Shown here: positions 9,166 to 16,928 of the stretch, one piece after another
Layout of the letters: each line of letters opens with the position of its first letter
Position numbering within the stretch: position 1 is the stretch's first letter
From: Acidobacteriota bacterium
GTDB taxonomy: Bacteria; Acidobacteriota; Aminicenantia; Aminicenantales; Saccharicenantaceae
Assembly (NCBI GenBank): GCA_029569255.1
Contig: JAKQUO010000008.1
Coordinates: 62,001-126,000, forward strand
Direction: 5' to 3'
Length of the DNA: 64,000 nucleotides
Notes under the pieces: model-generated
What the model saw: the letters and a program-made list of their open reading frames with translations, nothing else
Told to the model about the DNA's origin: nothing
The model's database searches: none
Translations under genes and position numbers: made by a program

Positions 9166-9255
9166 GAAGGGGTCAAACCTTTAATTCTTTAATTTTCGCG
9201 GGCGGACCGATCCGTCCGGGACCAGAAATTAAAGAATTAAAGGTTTGACCCCTTC
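9166..9255. repeat. REP-like inverted repeat, family A copy 1
   Basis: GAAGGGGTCAAACCTTTAATT...AATTAAAGGTTTGACCCCTTC: arms of about 30 nt pair almost perfectly around a short GC-rich centre. The copy fills the space between porB and the TlpA-like gene. The same arms recur at 9824, 16715, 30937, 53796 and 59364. Confidence 0.9.
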
Positions 9256-9275
9256 ATTTTTCGCCCCGCTTTCAC

Positions 9276-9281
9276 TATAAT
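9276..9281 (+). promoter_or_regulatory. -10 box of the TlpA-like lipoprotein gene
   Basis: TATAAT stands 41 nt before the ATG at 9323. The position expected for a -35 (TTCATT) is weak and lies just outside the family A repeat. A GGAG ribosome site precedes the ATG. Confidence 0.5.
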
Positions 9282-9322
9282 TTACGACGTATTCAGTAGG
9301 TTTTGATCCCGAGGAGTGAACG

Positions 9323-9820
9323 ATGAGACGTTCGTTCGCCGCCGCCGCGGCCATCGTCGTGTCCATCGCCATCGCCGCCGCCGCGTGCGCCACGCCCGCC
9401 AAGGAGGCCGCGGCCGCCGCCGCTCCGGATTTCGCCATCACGGACCTGGAGGGCAAGACCCTGTCTTTGGCCTCGTACAGGGGCAAGGTCCTCGTCCTCA
9501 ACTTCTGGGCGACCTGGTGCCCGCCCTGCCGCCGCGAGATCCCCGATTTCATCGAGGCCTACCGCGAGCTCCAGGGCGAGGGCCTGGAGATCCTCGGCGT
9601 CTCCGTCGACGAGATGACCGCCGGGGCGCTTCGCGACTGGGCCCGGCGGACCGGCATCAACTACCCCGTCGCCCTGGCCACTCCGGAGATCGTCCGGGCC
9701 TACGAGCCGGGCGACTACATCCCGGCCACGATCGTCGTCGACCGCAAGGGCTTCATCCGCCATCGCCAGTCCAGCCTCATGGACAAGGCCACCCTGGTCC
9801 GCCTCTTCCGGCAATATTAG
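9323..9820 (+). CDS. TlpA-like thioredoxin-fold lipoprotein
   Basis: A 165-residue exported thiol-disulfide oxidoreductase of the TlpA/ResA group. An alanine-rich signal peptide ends in a lipobox-like AAAC with Cys22, so it is probably a membrane-anchored lipoprotein facing the periplasm. The active site is WCPPC at residues 65-69 after LVLNFWAT, and the cis-Pro loop is YIPATIVVD near residue 138. Family members reduce disulfides, for example during cytochrome c maturation, but no partner is visible here. It is flanked on both sides by family A repeats and so appears to be transcribed alone. Confidence 0.88.
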   Translation: MRRSFAAAAAIVVSIAIAAAACATPAKEAAAAAAPDFAITDLEGKTLSLASYRGKVLVLNFWATWCPPCRREIPDFIEAYRELQGEGLEILGVSVDEMTAGALRDWARRTGINYPVALATPEIVRAYEPGDYIPATIVVDRKGFIRHRQSSLMDKATLVRLFRQY

Positions 9821-9823
9821 AAT

Positions 9824-9908
9824 GGGGTCAAACCTTTAATTTTTTAATTTTCCCGCCAGACCGGCGACGAGCCAGGAAGAAAAATTAAAAAATTAAAGGT
9901 TTGACCCC
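9824..9908. repeat. REP-like inverted repeat, family A copy 2
   Basis: GGGGTCAAACCTTTAATTTTTTAATTTT at the left pairs with AAAATTAAAAAATTAAAGGTTTGACCCC at the right. It begins 3 nt after the TlpA-like stop codon and ends 8 nt before the -10 box of the next gene. Confidence 0.92.
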
Positions 9909-9916
9909 CTCTTGCT

Positions 9917-9922
9917 TATAAT
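9917..9922 (+). promoter_or_regulatory. -10 box 6 nt before a GTG start (leaderless candidate)
   Basis: TATAAT ends 6 nt before the GTG at 9929. A transcript starting the usual 6-8 nt downstream would begin at or next to the start codon. No ribosome site is present between them. The -35 would have to lie inside the repeat (TAAAGG). Confidence 0.5.
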
Positions 9923-9928
9923 AGAAGC

Positions 9929-10960
9929 GTGGACGAATTCCTCACGGCCCAGGCTCCCGCCGCTTCCGCCGCCGAAGGCCTCCCCTACTGGCTCCTCTGG
10001 GCCCTCCTCTGCGTCATCCTCCTCCTTCTGGCCTTCATCTTCCTCCGCGACAAGGACCTGCGCCGCCGCGTCAGCTCGTTCCTCTCGGGCGCCCGCCGCC
10101 ACATGGCCCGCCTGCGCCTCCAGGTCCGGCTGAAGAAAGAGAAAGAGAGGAAGACGTCGCTCTGGCGCGAGCTGGGCAAGCTCGCCTGGAGCGAGGAGGT
10201 CCGGGAGCCCTGCCTCGAGGCCGAGTGCGCCAAGCTCTCCGGCCTCGAGGAGGATATCGGCCGCCACCAGAAGACCTGGCACGAGGTCTACTCGCGCATC
10301 GAGGCCCTCGGCCGGGAGCACGACGCCGCCCTCAAGCGCTTCCGGGCCCTCGTCGCCGAGCAGGAGGAGTCCCGCCGCCCCCACCAGGAGGAGATGCTGG
10401 CCCTGGCCAACCGGAAGAAGGAGCTCCTCGAAGCGCTCGAGTCCTCCCTCAGCGAGGCCGCGACGGTCGAGGCCCAGGTCCGGGCCTCCGAACAGGACGC
10501 CCGCCGGATCGCCGGGAACCCCAAGCTCTCCGAGCCCGTCCGGACCGCCCGCCTGGACAAGGTCCGCGAAAGGACGGCCGCGCTCTCGGAGCGCCTGGCC
10601 CGCCTGCGCGAGAAGACGCCCCTCGTCCAGGACGAGCGCTACCGGCTCGAGCGCCGGCTCGAGGAAGCCGAGGGCCGCGTCCGGGTCTTCAACGAGGCCA
10701 TCCAGCGGATCGACGCCGAGTACCGCGAGCGCCTCCAGGCCCGGGAGAGGGAGATCCGGGAGTGGCAGAAGGCCAAGGAGCGCGTCCAGGACAGGATCGT
10801 CGGCGTCAAGCGGCTCATGGAGCCCCTCTTCGAGAACATCGGGCGCATCCTCGACGAGGCCCGGCCCGGTCCGGCGAGCCTCTCGACGCTCTACTTCGAG
10901 ATCGACGGCGTCAACCGGGCCATCGCCGACCTCGAGGCCCGCCTCGAACGCCTGAATTAG
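9929..10960 (+). CDS. Membrane-anchored coiled-coil protein, function unknown
   Basis: A 343-residue protein that I do not recognise as a named family. Residues 20-40 form one hydrophobic segment (YWLLWALLCVILLLLAFIFL), after which nearly the whole chain is charged, with heptad-like Leu spacing and many Arg/Glu/Lys residues, so it should be a long cytoplasmic coiled coil. There is no catalytic motif. It starts with GTG just after a TATAAT box and ends 1 nt before queH, suggesting co-transcription with queH and hypF. It may be a scaffold or cell-envelope structural protein, but that is a guess. Confidence 0.72.
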   Translation: MDEFLTAQAPAASAAEGLPYWLLWALLCVILLLLAFIFLRDKDLRRRVSSFLSGARRHMARLRLQVRLKKEKERKTSLWRELGKLAWSEEVREPCLEAECAKLSGLEEDIGRHQKTWHEVYSRIEALGREHDAALKRFRALVAEQEESRRPHQEEMLALANRKKELLEALESSLSEAATVEAQVRASEQDARRIAGNPKLSEPVRTARLDKVRERTAALSERLARLREKTPLVQDERYRLERRLEEAEGRVRVFNEAIQRIDAEYRERLQAREREIREWQKAKERVQDRIVGVKRLMEPLFENIGRILDEARPGPASLSTLYFEIDGVNRAIADLEARLERLN

Positions 10961-10961
10961 A

Positions 10962-11534
10962 ATGCCCAAGCCCCGCCTGCTCGTCCACGCCTGCTGCGCC
11001 CCCGACGCCCTCTACGTCTTCGGCCTCCTCGAGGGCGCCTACGACATCGCCGGGTTCTTCTCCAACTCCAACATCCAGCCGCGCCGGGAGTACGACCTCC
11101 GCCTCGGGGAGGCCCGCGAGGCCGCCGCGCTCTGCGGCGTGCCGCTCCTCGAGGACGTCTACGACCCCGAGGGCTGGACGCGCCTGACCCTCAAGTTCAA
11201 GGACGAGCCGGAGAAGGGCCGCCGCTGCGATGTCTGCTACGCCGCGCGGCTCCTCCGGACGGCCGAGCGGGCCGCCCGGGACGGCTTCGACGCCTTCGCC
11301 ACGGTCATGAGCCTCAGCCCCTGGAAGAAGGCCGCCGTCCTGAACCGCGTCGGCCGGCAGTTCGCCGCCCGTTTCGGCCTGTCCTTCCTCGAGGCCGACT
11401 TCAAGAAAAAGGACGGCTTCAAGAAGAGCGTCGCCCTGAGCCGGGCCCACGGGCTCTACCGCCAGGACTACTGCGGCTGCCTCTACAGCCGCGAGGCCGC
11501 CCGGGCCCGGGCCAAGGAGAGGGTCCCGCCGTGA
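10962..11534 (+). CDS. queH: Epoxyqueuosine reductase QueH
   Basis: A 190-residue protein of the former DUF208 family. QueH performs the last step of queuosine tRNA modification, reducing epoxyqueuosine to queuosine; it is the unrelated replacement for cobalamin-dependent QueG. Expected motifs are all present: HACCAPDAL at the start, RCDVCYAARL near residue 88, TVMSLSPWKK near residue 112, and DYCGCLYS near residue 169. The Cys pairs bind an iron-sulfur cluster and a second iron. Its stop overlaps the HypF GTG start (GTGA). No other queuosine gene is in the window. Confidence 0.9.
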   Translation: MPKPRLLVHACCAPDALYVFGLLEGAYDIAGFFSNSNIQPRREYDLRLGEAREAAALCGVPLLEDVYDPEGWTRLTLKFKDEPEKGRRCDVCYAARLLRTAERAARDGFDAFATVMSLSPWKKAAVLNRVGRQFAARFGLSFLEADFKKKDGFKKSVALSRAHGLYRQDYCGCLYSREAARARAKERVPP

Positions 11535-13825
11535 GACGTCCCCGATGCGCCGCCGCGCGCCTCGCCGTCTTCGGCGTCGTCCAGGGGGTCGGCTTCCGGC
11601 CCTTCGTCTACCGGCTGGCCCGGCGCCTGGGGCTCGACGGCTGGGTGGCCAACGCCGGCTCGGGCGTCGAGATCCATGTCGAGGGCCCTCCCGCGGCCGT
11701 CCGCGACGCCTTCCCGGCCGCGCTCCGGTCGGGCCTGCCGCCACTGGCCGCGATCGAGCGGCTGGAGGTCCGGCCCGCCCCGGTCGCCAACCTCCGCGGC
11801 TTCGAGATCCGCGAGTCGCGCGGCGAAGGCGGCTTCGTCTTCATCTCGCCCGACATCGCCACCTGCGACGACTGCGCCCGGGAGGTCGCGGCCCCGGGCG
11901 AGCGCCGCTTCCGCTACGCCTTCACCAACTGCACCAACTGCGGCCCCCGCTACACGATCGTCCTCGGCCTGCCCTACGACCGGCCGCGCACGACCATGGC
12001 CGGCTTCGCCATGTGCGCCGACTGCCGCCGGGAATACGAGGACCCGCTCGACCGCCGCCACCACGCCCAGCCCATCGCCTGCCCCGCCTGCGGGCCGCGG
12101 CTGGTCCTGCGGGACGCCCGGACCGGACGCCGGATGCGCGGCGGGATCCCCGAGGCCGCGGCCTTGGTCAAGGCCGGCCGGATCCTGGCCGTCAAGGGCC
12201 TCGGCGGCTTCCACCTCGTCTGCGATCCCGGGAACCTCCGGGCCGTCCGCCGCCTGCGCCGGATCAAGGACCGCCGGACGAAGCCCCTGGCGCTCATGGC
12301 CCGCGACCTCGGCGCCGTCCGCCGCTTCGCCGCGCCGGGGCCGGCCGAGCGCCGCCTCCTCCTCTCCCCGCGCCGGCCCATCGTCCTGCTGCGGAAGCGG
12401 GCCGACCTCCCGCTCATCGCCCCGGACCTCGGCGAGATCGGGGTCATGCTGCCCTACACGCCCCTCCATCAGCTCCTCCTCGAAGACCTCGGCCTCGTCG
12501 TGGCCACGAGCTCCAACCCCAAGGACGCCCCGATCGCCAAGGACGAGGCGGAGGGCGGGGGCGTCCGCCGCCTCTGCGACGCCGTCCTCACCCACGACCG
12601 GCCCATCGCCATGCGGGCCGACGATTCGGTGGTCAAGGTCGTCTCGGGGCGGCCCCTCTTCGTCCGCCGGGCCCGCGGCTATGTCCCCTACCCCCAGCCC
12701 GTCCCGGCGGCGCTCCGCTCCGACCGCGTCCTCGTCGCCCTCGGCGGCGAGCTCAAGGACACGGTCTCCCTCTATAAGAACGGCTACGTCGTCACCAGCC
12801 AGTTCCTCGGCGACCTCGACGACTACCGCAACTTCGGCTATTTCCGGGAGACCCTGGCCCACCTGCTCCGCCTCTTCGACGCCAGGCCCGAGGCCGTCGT
12901 CACCGACCTCCACCCCGATTTCCGGACGACCCGCTACGCCGCCTCGATGGGCATCCCCCACTTCCGCGTCCAGCACCACTTCGCCCACGTCCTGGCCCCT
13001 CTCCTCGAGCACGGCCATGTGCCCGCGCGGCCCGTCCTCGGCGTGTCGCTCGACGGCTACGGCTACGGCGAGGACGGCACGGCCTGGGGCGGCGAGTTCC
13101 TGCTGGCGGACTACGGCGGCTACGAGCGCTACGCGCGGTTCGAGCCGGTGCCCCTGCCCGGCGGAGACCTGGCCGCCCGGGAGCCCTGGCGGATGGCCCT
13201 GGCCTATCTCGACCGGGCCTTCGGCGCGGCGGCCCCTCCGGCCCTTCCGGCCCTCGAGGCGATCGGCCCGCGCCGCTCCGCCGCCGTCCGGGCCATGGTC
13301 CGGAGCGGCCTCCGCTCGCCGCTCTCCTCGAGCTGCGGCCGGCTCTTCGACGCCGCGGCGTTCCTTCTAGGCGTGGCCCCCTTCCGCCTCGAGTACGAGG
13401 CCGAAGCGGCCATGCGCCTGGAGGCGCTGGCCGACCGGCGCTTCCGGGGCGTCTACCCCGTTTCCGTCGCCGCCCCCTCGCCGGGCCGGCCGGCGGAGGT
13501 CTCCTTCGCCCCTCTCGTCCGGGCCCTCGTCGGCGACATCGCCGCCGGGGTCCCGGCCGCGGCCGTCTCGGCGAAGTTCCACGATTCCCTGGCCCGGGCG
13601 ATCGTCCGCGTCGCCGAGCGGGCCCGCCGCGAGCGCGGGACGGCCGAGGTCGCCCTGGCCGGAGGGGTGTTCCTCAACCGGCGGCTGCTCGCGCGGACGG
13701 AGAAGCTCCTGGCGGCGAAGGGGTTCAAGGTTTTCCGGCCGGTGGCCTACTCCCCGAGCGACGAGTCGCTGTCGCTCGGGCAGGTCGCTTGGGGCCTGGC
13801 CCGGCTCAAGAGCGGCGGAACCTGA
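11531..13825 (+). CDS. hypF: Carbamoyltransferase HypF (NiFe-hydrogenase maturation)
   Basis: A 764-residue full-length HypF, which converts carbamoyl phosphate to a thiocarbamate on HypE for the CN ligands of NiFe hydrogenases. Domains in order: acylphosphatase (GVVQGVGFRPFVYRLA, residues 8-90), two zinc-finger sets (CDDCAREV with CTNCGPRYT, and CADCRREY with CPACGPRL, about 110-195), a YrdC-like domain (about 200-390) and a Kae1-like carbamoyltransferase domain (GVSLDGYGYGEDGTAWGGE onward). GTG start overlaps the QueH stop by 4 nt. No hydrogenase structural or other hyp gene is in the window. The 3' end overlaps the convergent gene by 20 nt. Confidence 0.93.
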   Translation: MRRPRCAAARLAVFGVVQGVGFRPFVYRLARRLGLDGWVANAGSGVEIHVEGPPAAVRDAFPAALRSGLPPLAAIERLEVRPAPVANLRGFEIRESRGEGGFVFISPDIATCDDCAREVAAPGERRFRYAFTNCTNCGPRYTIVLGLPYDRPRTTMAGFAMCADCRREYEDPLDRRHHAQPIACPACGPRLVLRDARTGRRMRGGIPEAAALVKAGRILAVKGLGGFHLVCDPGNLRAVRRLRRIKDRRTKPLALMARDLGAVRRFAAPGPAERRLLLSPRRPIVLLRKRADLPLIAPDLGEIGVMLPYTPLHQLLLEDLGLVVATSSNPKDAPIAKDEAEGGGVRRLCDAVLTHDRPIAMRADDSVVKVVSGRPLFVRRARGYVPYPQPVPAALRSDRVLVALGGELKDTVSLYKNGYVVTSQFLGDLDDYRNFGYFRETLAHLLRLFDARPEAVVTDLHPDFRTTRYAASMGIPHFRVQHHFAHVLAPLLEHGHVPARPVLGVSLDGYGYGEDGTAWGGEFLLADYGGYERYARFEPVPLPGGDLAAREPWRMALAYLDRAFGAAAPPALPALEAIGPRRSAAVRAMVRSGLRSPLSSSCGRLFDAAAFLLGVAPFRLEYEAEAAMRLEALADRRFRGVYPVSVAAPSPGRPAEVSFAPLVRALVGDIAAGVPAAAVSAKFHDSLARAIVRVAERARRERGTAEVALAGGVFLNRRLLARTEKLLAAKGFKVFRPVAYSPSDESLSLGQVAWGLARLKSGGT

Positions 13826-14474
13826 TCCCGCCGACGAGCGACAGGACCCCGTTCGAGACGGCGGCCAGAAGGGCCCCGGCCGCGCCGCCGGCCAGGAGGC
13901 CGAGGAGCGCCCCGACGACCGAGCCGGACACGCCGCCGACGAGGTCGCCGCGGTGCTCGGCGAAGAAGGCCGGCAGGCGCTCGAGGAAGCCGGCGAACAG
14001 GCCTGTGACGCCGGCCAGGAGGCCGAGGACGAAGCCGGCGAAGAGGCCGAGGACGCCGAAGAACGCGGCGAACGACTTGAGGTCGAGGGCGCGGATGACG
14101 GTCTCCGCCGCCGCCGGCGCGGCGTCGGGGCCGTCCGGGACGGGGACGGCGCCCGGGCCCTCCGGCGCCCCGCGCGCGCGACGTCCGCCGCAGCGGGCGC
14201 AGGAGTCGGCCTCGAGATCGTTCTCGAAGCCGCAGGCGACGCAGACAGCCTTCCGTTCGAGCTGGGACGGCGGCCTGGCCTCGGCCCACCGGCCGCCCTC
14301 GTGGACGTACCAGCGCCCGCTCTGGGACCCGATGGCCCAGAAGCGCCCGTCGTCGTCCTTGATGCGGAGCCGCCTCAGGGAGTCGGAGAACTCCTGTTGG
14401 GATATCCTCCCGGCCTGGAACTCCTCGCGGAGCCGGCCGAGCGTCGCCTCGGCCTCGCGGTAGGGATCGGTCAT
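13806..14474 (-). CDS. Zinc-ribbon membrane protein, function unknown
   Basis: A 222-residue protein with three parts. Residues 5-35 form an amphipathic segment like SHOCT oligomerisation motifs (LREEFQAGRISQQEFSDSLRRL). Residues 78-98 hold a zinc ribbon (CVACGFENDLEADSCARCGG). After a Pro/Ala-rich linker come two hydrophobic, glycine-zipper-like segments (FFGVLGLFAGFVLGLLAG and VVGALLGLLAGGAAGALLA). I do not recognise the whole architecture. A glycine-zipper membrane tail points to self-association in the membrane. It is convergent with hypF and shares 20 nt of its 3' end. Confidence 0.7.
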   Translation of the reverse strand: MTDPYREAEATLGRLREEFQAGRISQQEFSDSLRRLRIKDDDGRFWAIGSQSGRWYVHEGGRWAEARPPSQLERKAVCVACGFENDLEADSCARCGGRRARGAPEGPGAVPVPDGPDAAPAAAETVIRALDLKSFAAFFGVLGLFAGFVLGLLAGVTGLFAGFLERLPAFFAEHRGDLVGGVSGSVVGALLGLLAGGAAGALLAAVSNGVLSLVGGIRFRRS

Positions 14475-14528
14475 GCGGGATGCCTCCGGAACTCCCTCGC
14501 CTTCTATCTTAACGCCACAACATCCGTT

Positions 14529-14557
14529 TTTTCAACGAGTTATCAACTCGTTGAAAA
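14529..14557. repeat. Perfect AT-rich palindrome, 13-bp arms
   Basis: TTTTCAACGAGTT and AACTCGTTGAAAA are exact reverse complements separated by ATC. It lies in the 208-nt gap between the M50 gene and the zinc-ribbon gene, both on the minus strand. A following T-run is absent in the direction of transcription, so it fits an operator at least as well as a terminator. Confidence 0.75.
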
Positions 14558-14682
14558 CGAACGAGATGGCCGGCTGACGAAAACTTGTGCAATCCGACTT
14601 ATGTTCAAGCAGGACCGGGGATTGGAGCGGCGAGCTTGGACGATTTCCACAGCATTTCCACCGAAGCTGTGAATATGTCGTC

Positions 14683-15633
14683 TCACCATTTCCCGCTCAG
14701 GATGTCGATCAGGCCCGCGCCCTGGATCGGGTCGGGAATGAAGGACAGGACGAAGACCGCGGCGACGACGGCGCTCAGGACGCGCCTCTTCCAGCCCAGG
14801 GGAGCGCCCTCGTCGACGACGGGCGGGTGGTTCAGACGGAGCTTCGAGCGGAACTCGAAAAAGAGCAGCAGCCCGGCGATGAGGAGCCAGGTCACATGGA
14901 AGAAGACGCCCAGGACGGCCAGGACGCCGATCGTGGCGAAGGACAGGTAGCGCGCTCTCGGCCCGAGCAGGGCGTAGGCGATGTGGCCGCCGTCGAGCTG
15001 GCCGAGGGGCATGAGGTTGATGGCCGTGACGAGGAGACCGACCCAGCCGGCGAAGCCGACCGGATGGAGCACGAGCGCCTCGCCTTCGGGGACCCGGCCG
15101 AAAAAGAGCGAGGCCAGGAGGCGGAAGGCCAGGGGCTCGCCGAACGTGATCGTTCCGGCCGAGGGGGCGAAGGGCGCGGTCCGGGAGAAGGCCAGGCCGG
15201 CGGCCAGGGCGGGCAGGGCCAGGGCGAAGCCGACGAGGGGGCCGTTGGCCCCGACATCGAAGATCTGCCGCCGGAAATGGATCCGCGACTTGATGCGGAT
15301 GAAAGCCCCGAAAGTCCCGATGAAGGGGGGGCCGGGCAGGAAGTACGGCAAGGTCGCCGCGATGCCGTAGCGGCGGCAGGTCAGGTAGTGGCCGAGCTCG
15401 TGGCCGACGAGGATGGCCATCAGGACGGCCGCGTAGAGGGCGCTCAGGGGGAAAACGCGGGGGTCCCGGAGGGCGCCGGCGGCCCCGGCGGCGATGTCCG
15501 TCCCCGGCGCGCCGGCCCCGAAGGCGAGATAGCTGGCGCTCCAGCCGAGCCCGGCGAAGCAGGCCGTCAAGACGGTCAGGACGAAGAGGAGCCCGTGGAG
15601 CCAGGTCCTGTCGGCGGGGCGGGCGTCGCTCAT
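14683..15633 (-). CDS. M50 family site-2-type membrane metalloprotease
   Basis: A 316-residue polytopic membrane protein of the S2P/M50 family, which cuts substrates within the membrane. The zinc motif HELGH (VGHELGHYLTCRRYG) lies near residue 80, and the second metal-binding motif is NLMPLGQLDGGH near residue 220. At least six hydrophobic segments surround these. The ATG at 15633 is preferred over the TTG four codons upstream, because that TTG is inside the T-run of the preceding terminator. Its substrate is unknown; relatives include the FtsH-independent S2P of bacteria and plant EGY proteins. Confidence 0.87.
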   Translation of the reverse strand: MSDARPADRTWLHGLLFVLTVLTACFAGLGWSASYLAFGAGAPGTDIAAGAAGALRDPRVFPLSALYAAVLMAILVGHELGHYLTCRRYGIAATLPYFLPGPPFIGTFGAFIRIKSRIHFRRQIFDVGANGPLVGFALALPALAAGLAFSRTAPFAPSAGTITFGEPLAFRLLASLFFGRVPEGEALVLHPVGFAGWVGLLVTAINLMPLGQLDGGHIAYALLGPRARYLSFATIGVLAVLGVFFHVTWLLIAGLLLFFEFRSKLRLNHPPVVDEGAPLGWKRRVLSAVVAAVFVLSFIPDPIQGAGLIDILSGKW

Positions 15634-15643
15634 GGGGCGGGGC

Positions 15644-15675
15644 AAAAAAAGAGGAGTGAACCGCGTTCACTCCTC
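15644..15675 (-). terminator. Rho-independent terminator of the ferredoxin gene
   Basis: Reading the minus strand, GAGGAGTGAAC - GCG - GTTCACTCCTC forms an 11-bp perfect hairpin followed directly by seven T residues. It stands 29 nt after the ferredoxin stop and immediately before the M50 gene. Confidence 0.93.
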
Positions 15676-15703
15676 CTCGGATGCCGTTCCGGGCGGCCGG
15701 CCC

Positions 15704-15970
<267 letters not shown>

Positions 15971-15979
15971 TTAGGGTCT

Positions 15980-16007
15980 ATTATAGCACAGAATCATTTC
16001 GGGCCAA
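15980..16007 (-). promoter_or_regulatory. Promoter of the ferredoxin gene
   Basis: On the minus strand, TTGGCC, a 16-nt spacer and TATAAT precede the ATG by about 27 nt. The -35 lies within the last codons of the upstream TPR gene. Confidence 0.6.
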
Positions 16008-16647
16008 GCTTGCCGGCCTTCATGGCGGCCTCGTAGCCGTAATAGGACCGGGCGTACTCCTCCTGGAGCTTCTTGTAGAGGTCGGCCGCCGCCTGGGTCT
16101 CGCCCTTGAGCGCGTGGGCCTCGGCCAGGTGGAAGAGGAGGGCGTCGACCGGGTAGGCCCGGGGCTTCCCGTCGACGGCCTTCTTGTAGACGGCGATGGC
16201 CTTGTCGAAGTCCTTCCGGCCGATGGCGATCTGGGCCTTGAGGTCCTCGGCCTGGTAATGGAGCAGGTCCTTGCGGCCGTCGACGATCCGGCCGGCGAAG
16301 GAATCGGCCTTGGCCCAATCGCCCCGCTCGGCCCAGTACTTGGCCAGCTCCAGGTTGGCCAGGCGGGCGGTCCGCCGCTTCCCGGCCAGCTTCTCGAGGT
16401 CGGCCAGCTTCCCGGGGTCCGCGGCCGCCGCGGCCGCCAGGTCGCCGACCTCCCCGACGGCCCGGCTGTAGACGCTCCGGCCGTGGACTCGGACGAGGAG
16501 CAGCCCGGCGAAAACGAGGCCGGCGAAGACGACGGCCCCGGCGACGATCAGGATCTCCCGCCTGTAGGCGTCGAAATACCCGGCCAGCCGGCTCAGGCCG
16601 TGGGCCATCCCGTCTTTTTTGAGATGATGCCGTTCCGTTCTCTTCAT
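15994..16647 (-). CDS. TPR-containing membrane protein, YfgM-like
   Basis: A 217-residue protein with one N-terminal transmembrane helix (residues about 34-53, ILIVAGAVVFAGLVFAGLLLV) after a basic cytoplasmic tail, then tetratricopeptide-like helical pairs (ELAKYWAERGDWAKADSF, IGRKDFDKAIAVYKKA, AEAHALKGETQAAADLYKKL). This layout matches the YfgM/Anc1-type periplasmic chaperone adaptor family associated with the Sec translocon, but TPR proteins are easily confused. A second possible start is Met14. It is transcribed with, or just upstream of, the ferredoxin gene. Confidence 0.72.
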   Translation of the reverse strand: MKRTERHHLKKDGMAHGLSRLAGYFDAYRREILIVAGAVVFAGLVFAGLLLVRVHGRSVYSRAVGEVGDLAAAAAADPGKLADLEKLAGKRRTARLANLELAKYWAERGDWAKADSFAGRIVDGRKDLLHYQAEDLKAQIAIGRKDFDKAIAVYKKAVDGKPRAYPVDALLFHLAEAHALKGETQAAADLYKKLQEEYARSYYGYEAAMKAGKLGPK

Positions 16648-16714
16648 CTGTCGCTCCGCGGCGGGGATCGAAGACCCTATTTACCATAAAGCCGGGAAGC
16701 GGTCAAACCGCCTT

Positions 16715-16748
16715 CGGAAGGGGTCAAACCTTTAATTGTTTAATTTCG
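16715..16748. repeat. Family A half repeat (left arm only)
   Basis: GGAAGGGGTCAAACCTTTAATTGTTTAATTTC is the left arm of family A without its partner. It is followed after about 40 nt by a family B repeat. Together they fill the 16648-16928 gap, which has no gene. Confidence 0.8.
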
Positions 16749-16788
16749 GATCTCTTCCACGTTGTGTGGGTCAGATGGGCCGGCAAAT

Positions 16789-16895
16789 GGGGACATGTCC
16801 TCCCAGTAGATGTCCCCATTCAGGCCTACGGGACACGTACCGGGGCGGTACATGTCCCGACACGCGCCTCGAGCACCTGGCAACCGATCCCATGG
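16789..16895. repeat. REP-like repeat, family B copy 1
   Basis: Two inverted repeats in tandem: GGGGACATGTCC...GATGTCCCC and ACGGGACACGTACCGGGGCGGTACATGTCCCGA. The second hairpin is identical to one at 62532-62564, and the similarity continues about 30 nt past it (CTGGCAACCGATCCC against TTGGAAACGATCCC), so the two copies share a larger unit. Confidence 0.85.
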
Positions 16896-16928
16896 CCACC
16901 CACAGAAAATGGAAGAGAACCTTAATTT

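Noticed and set aside
9166-9255. Family A repeats as ordinary Rho-independent terminators
   Set aside because: The arms are about 30 nt, symmetric, sequence-conserved between copies and not followed by a T-run; copies also occur between divergent genes. Secondary use as a terminator is not excluded.
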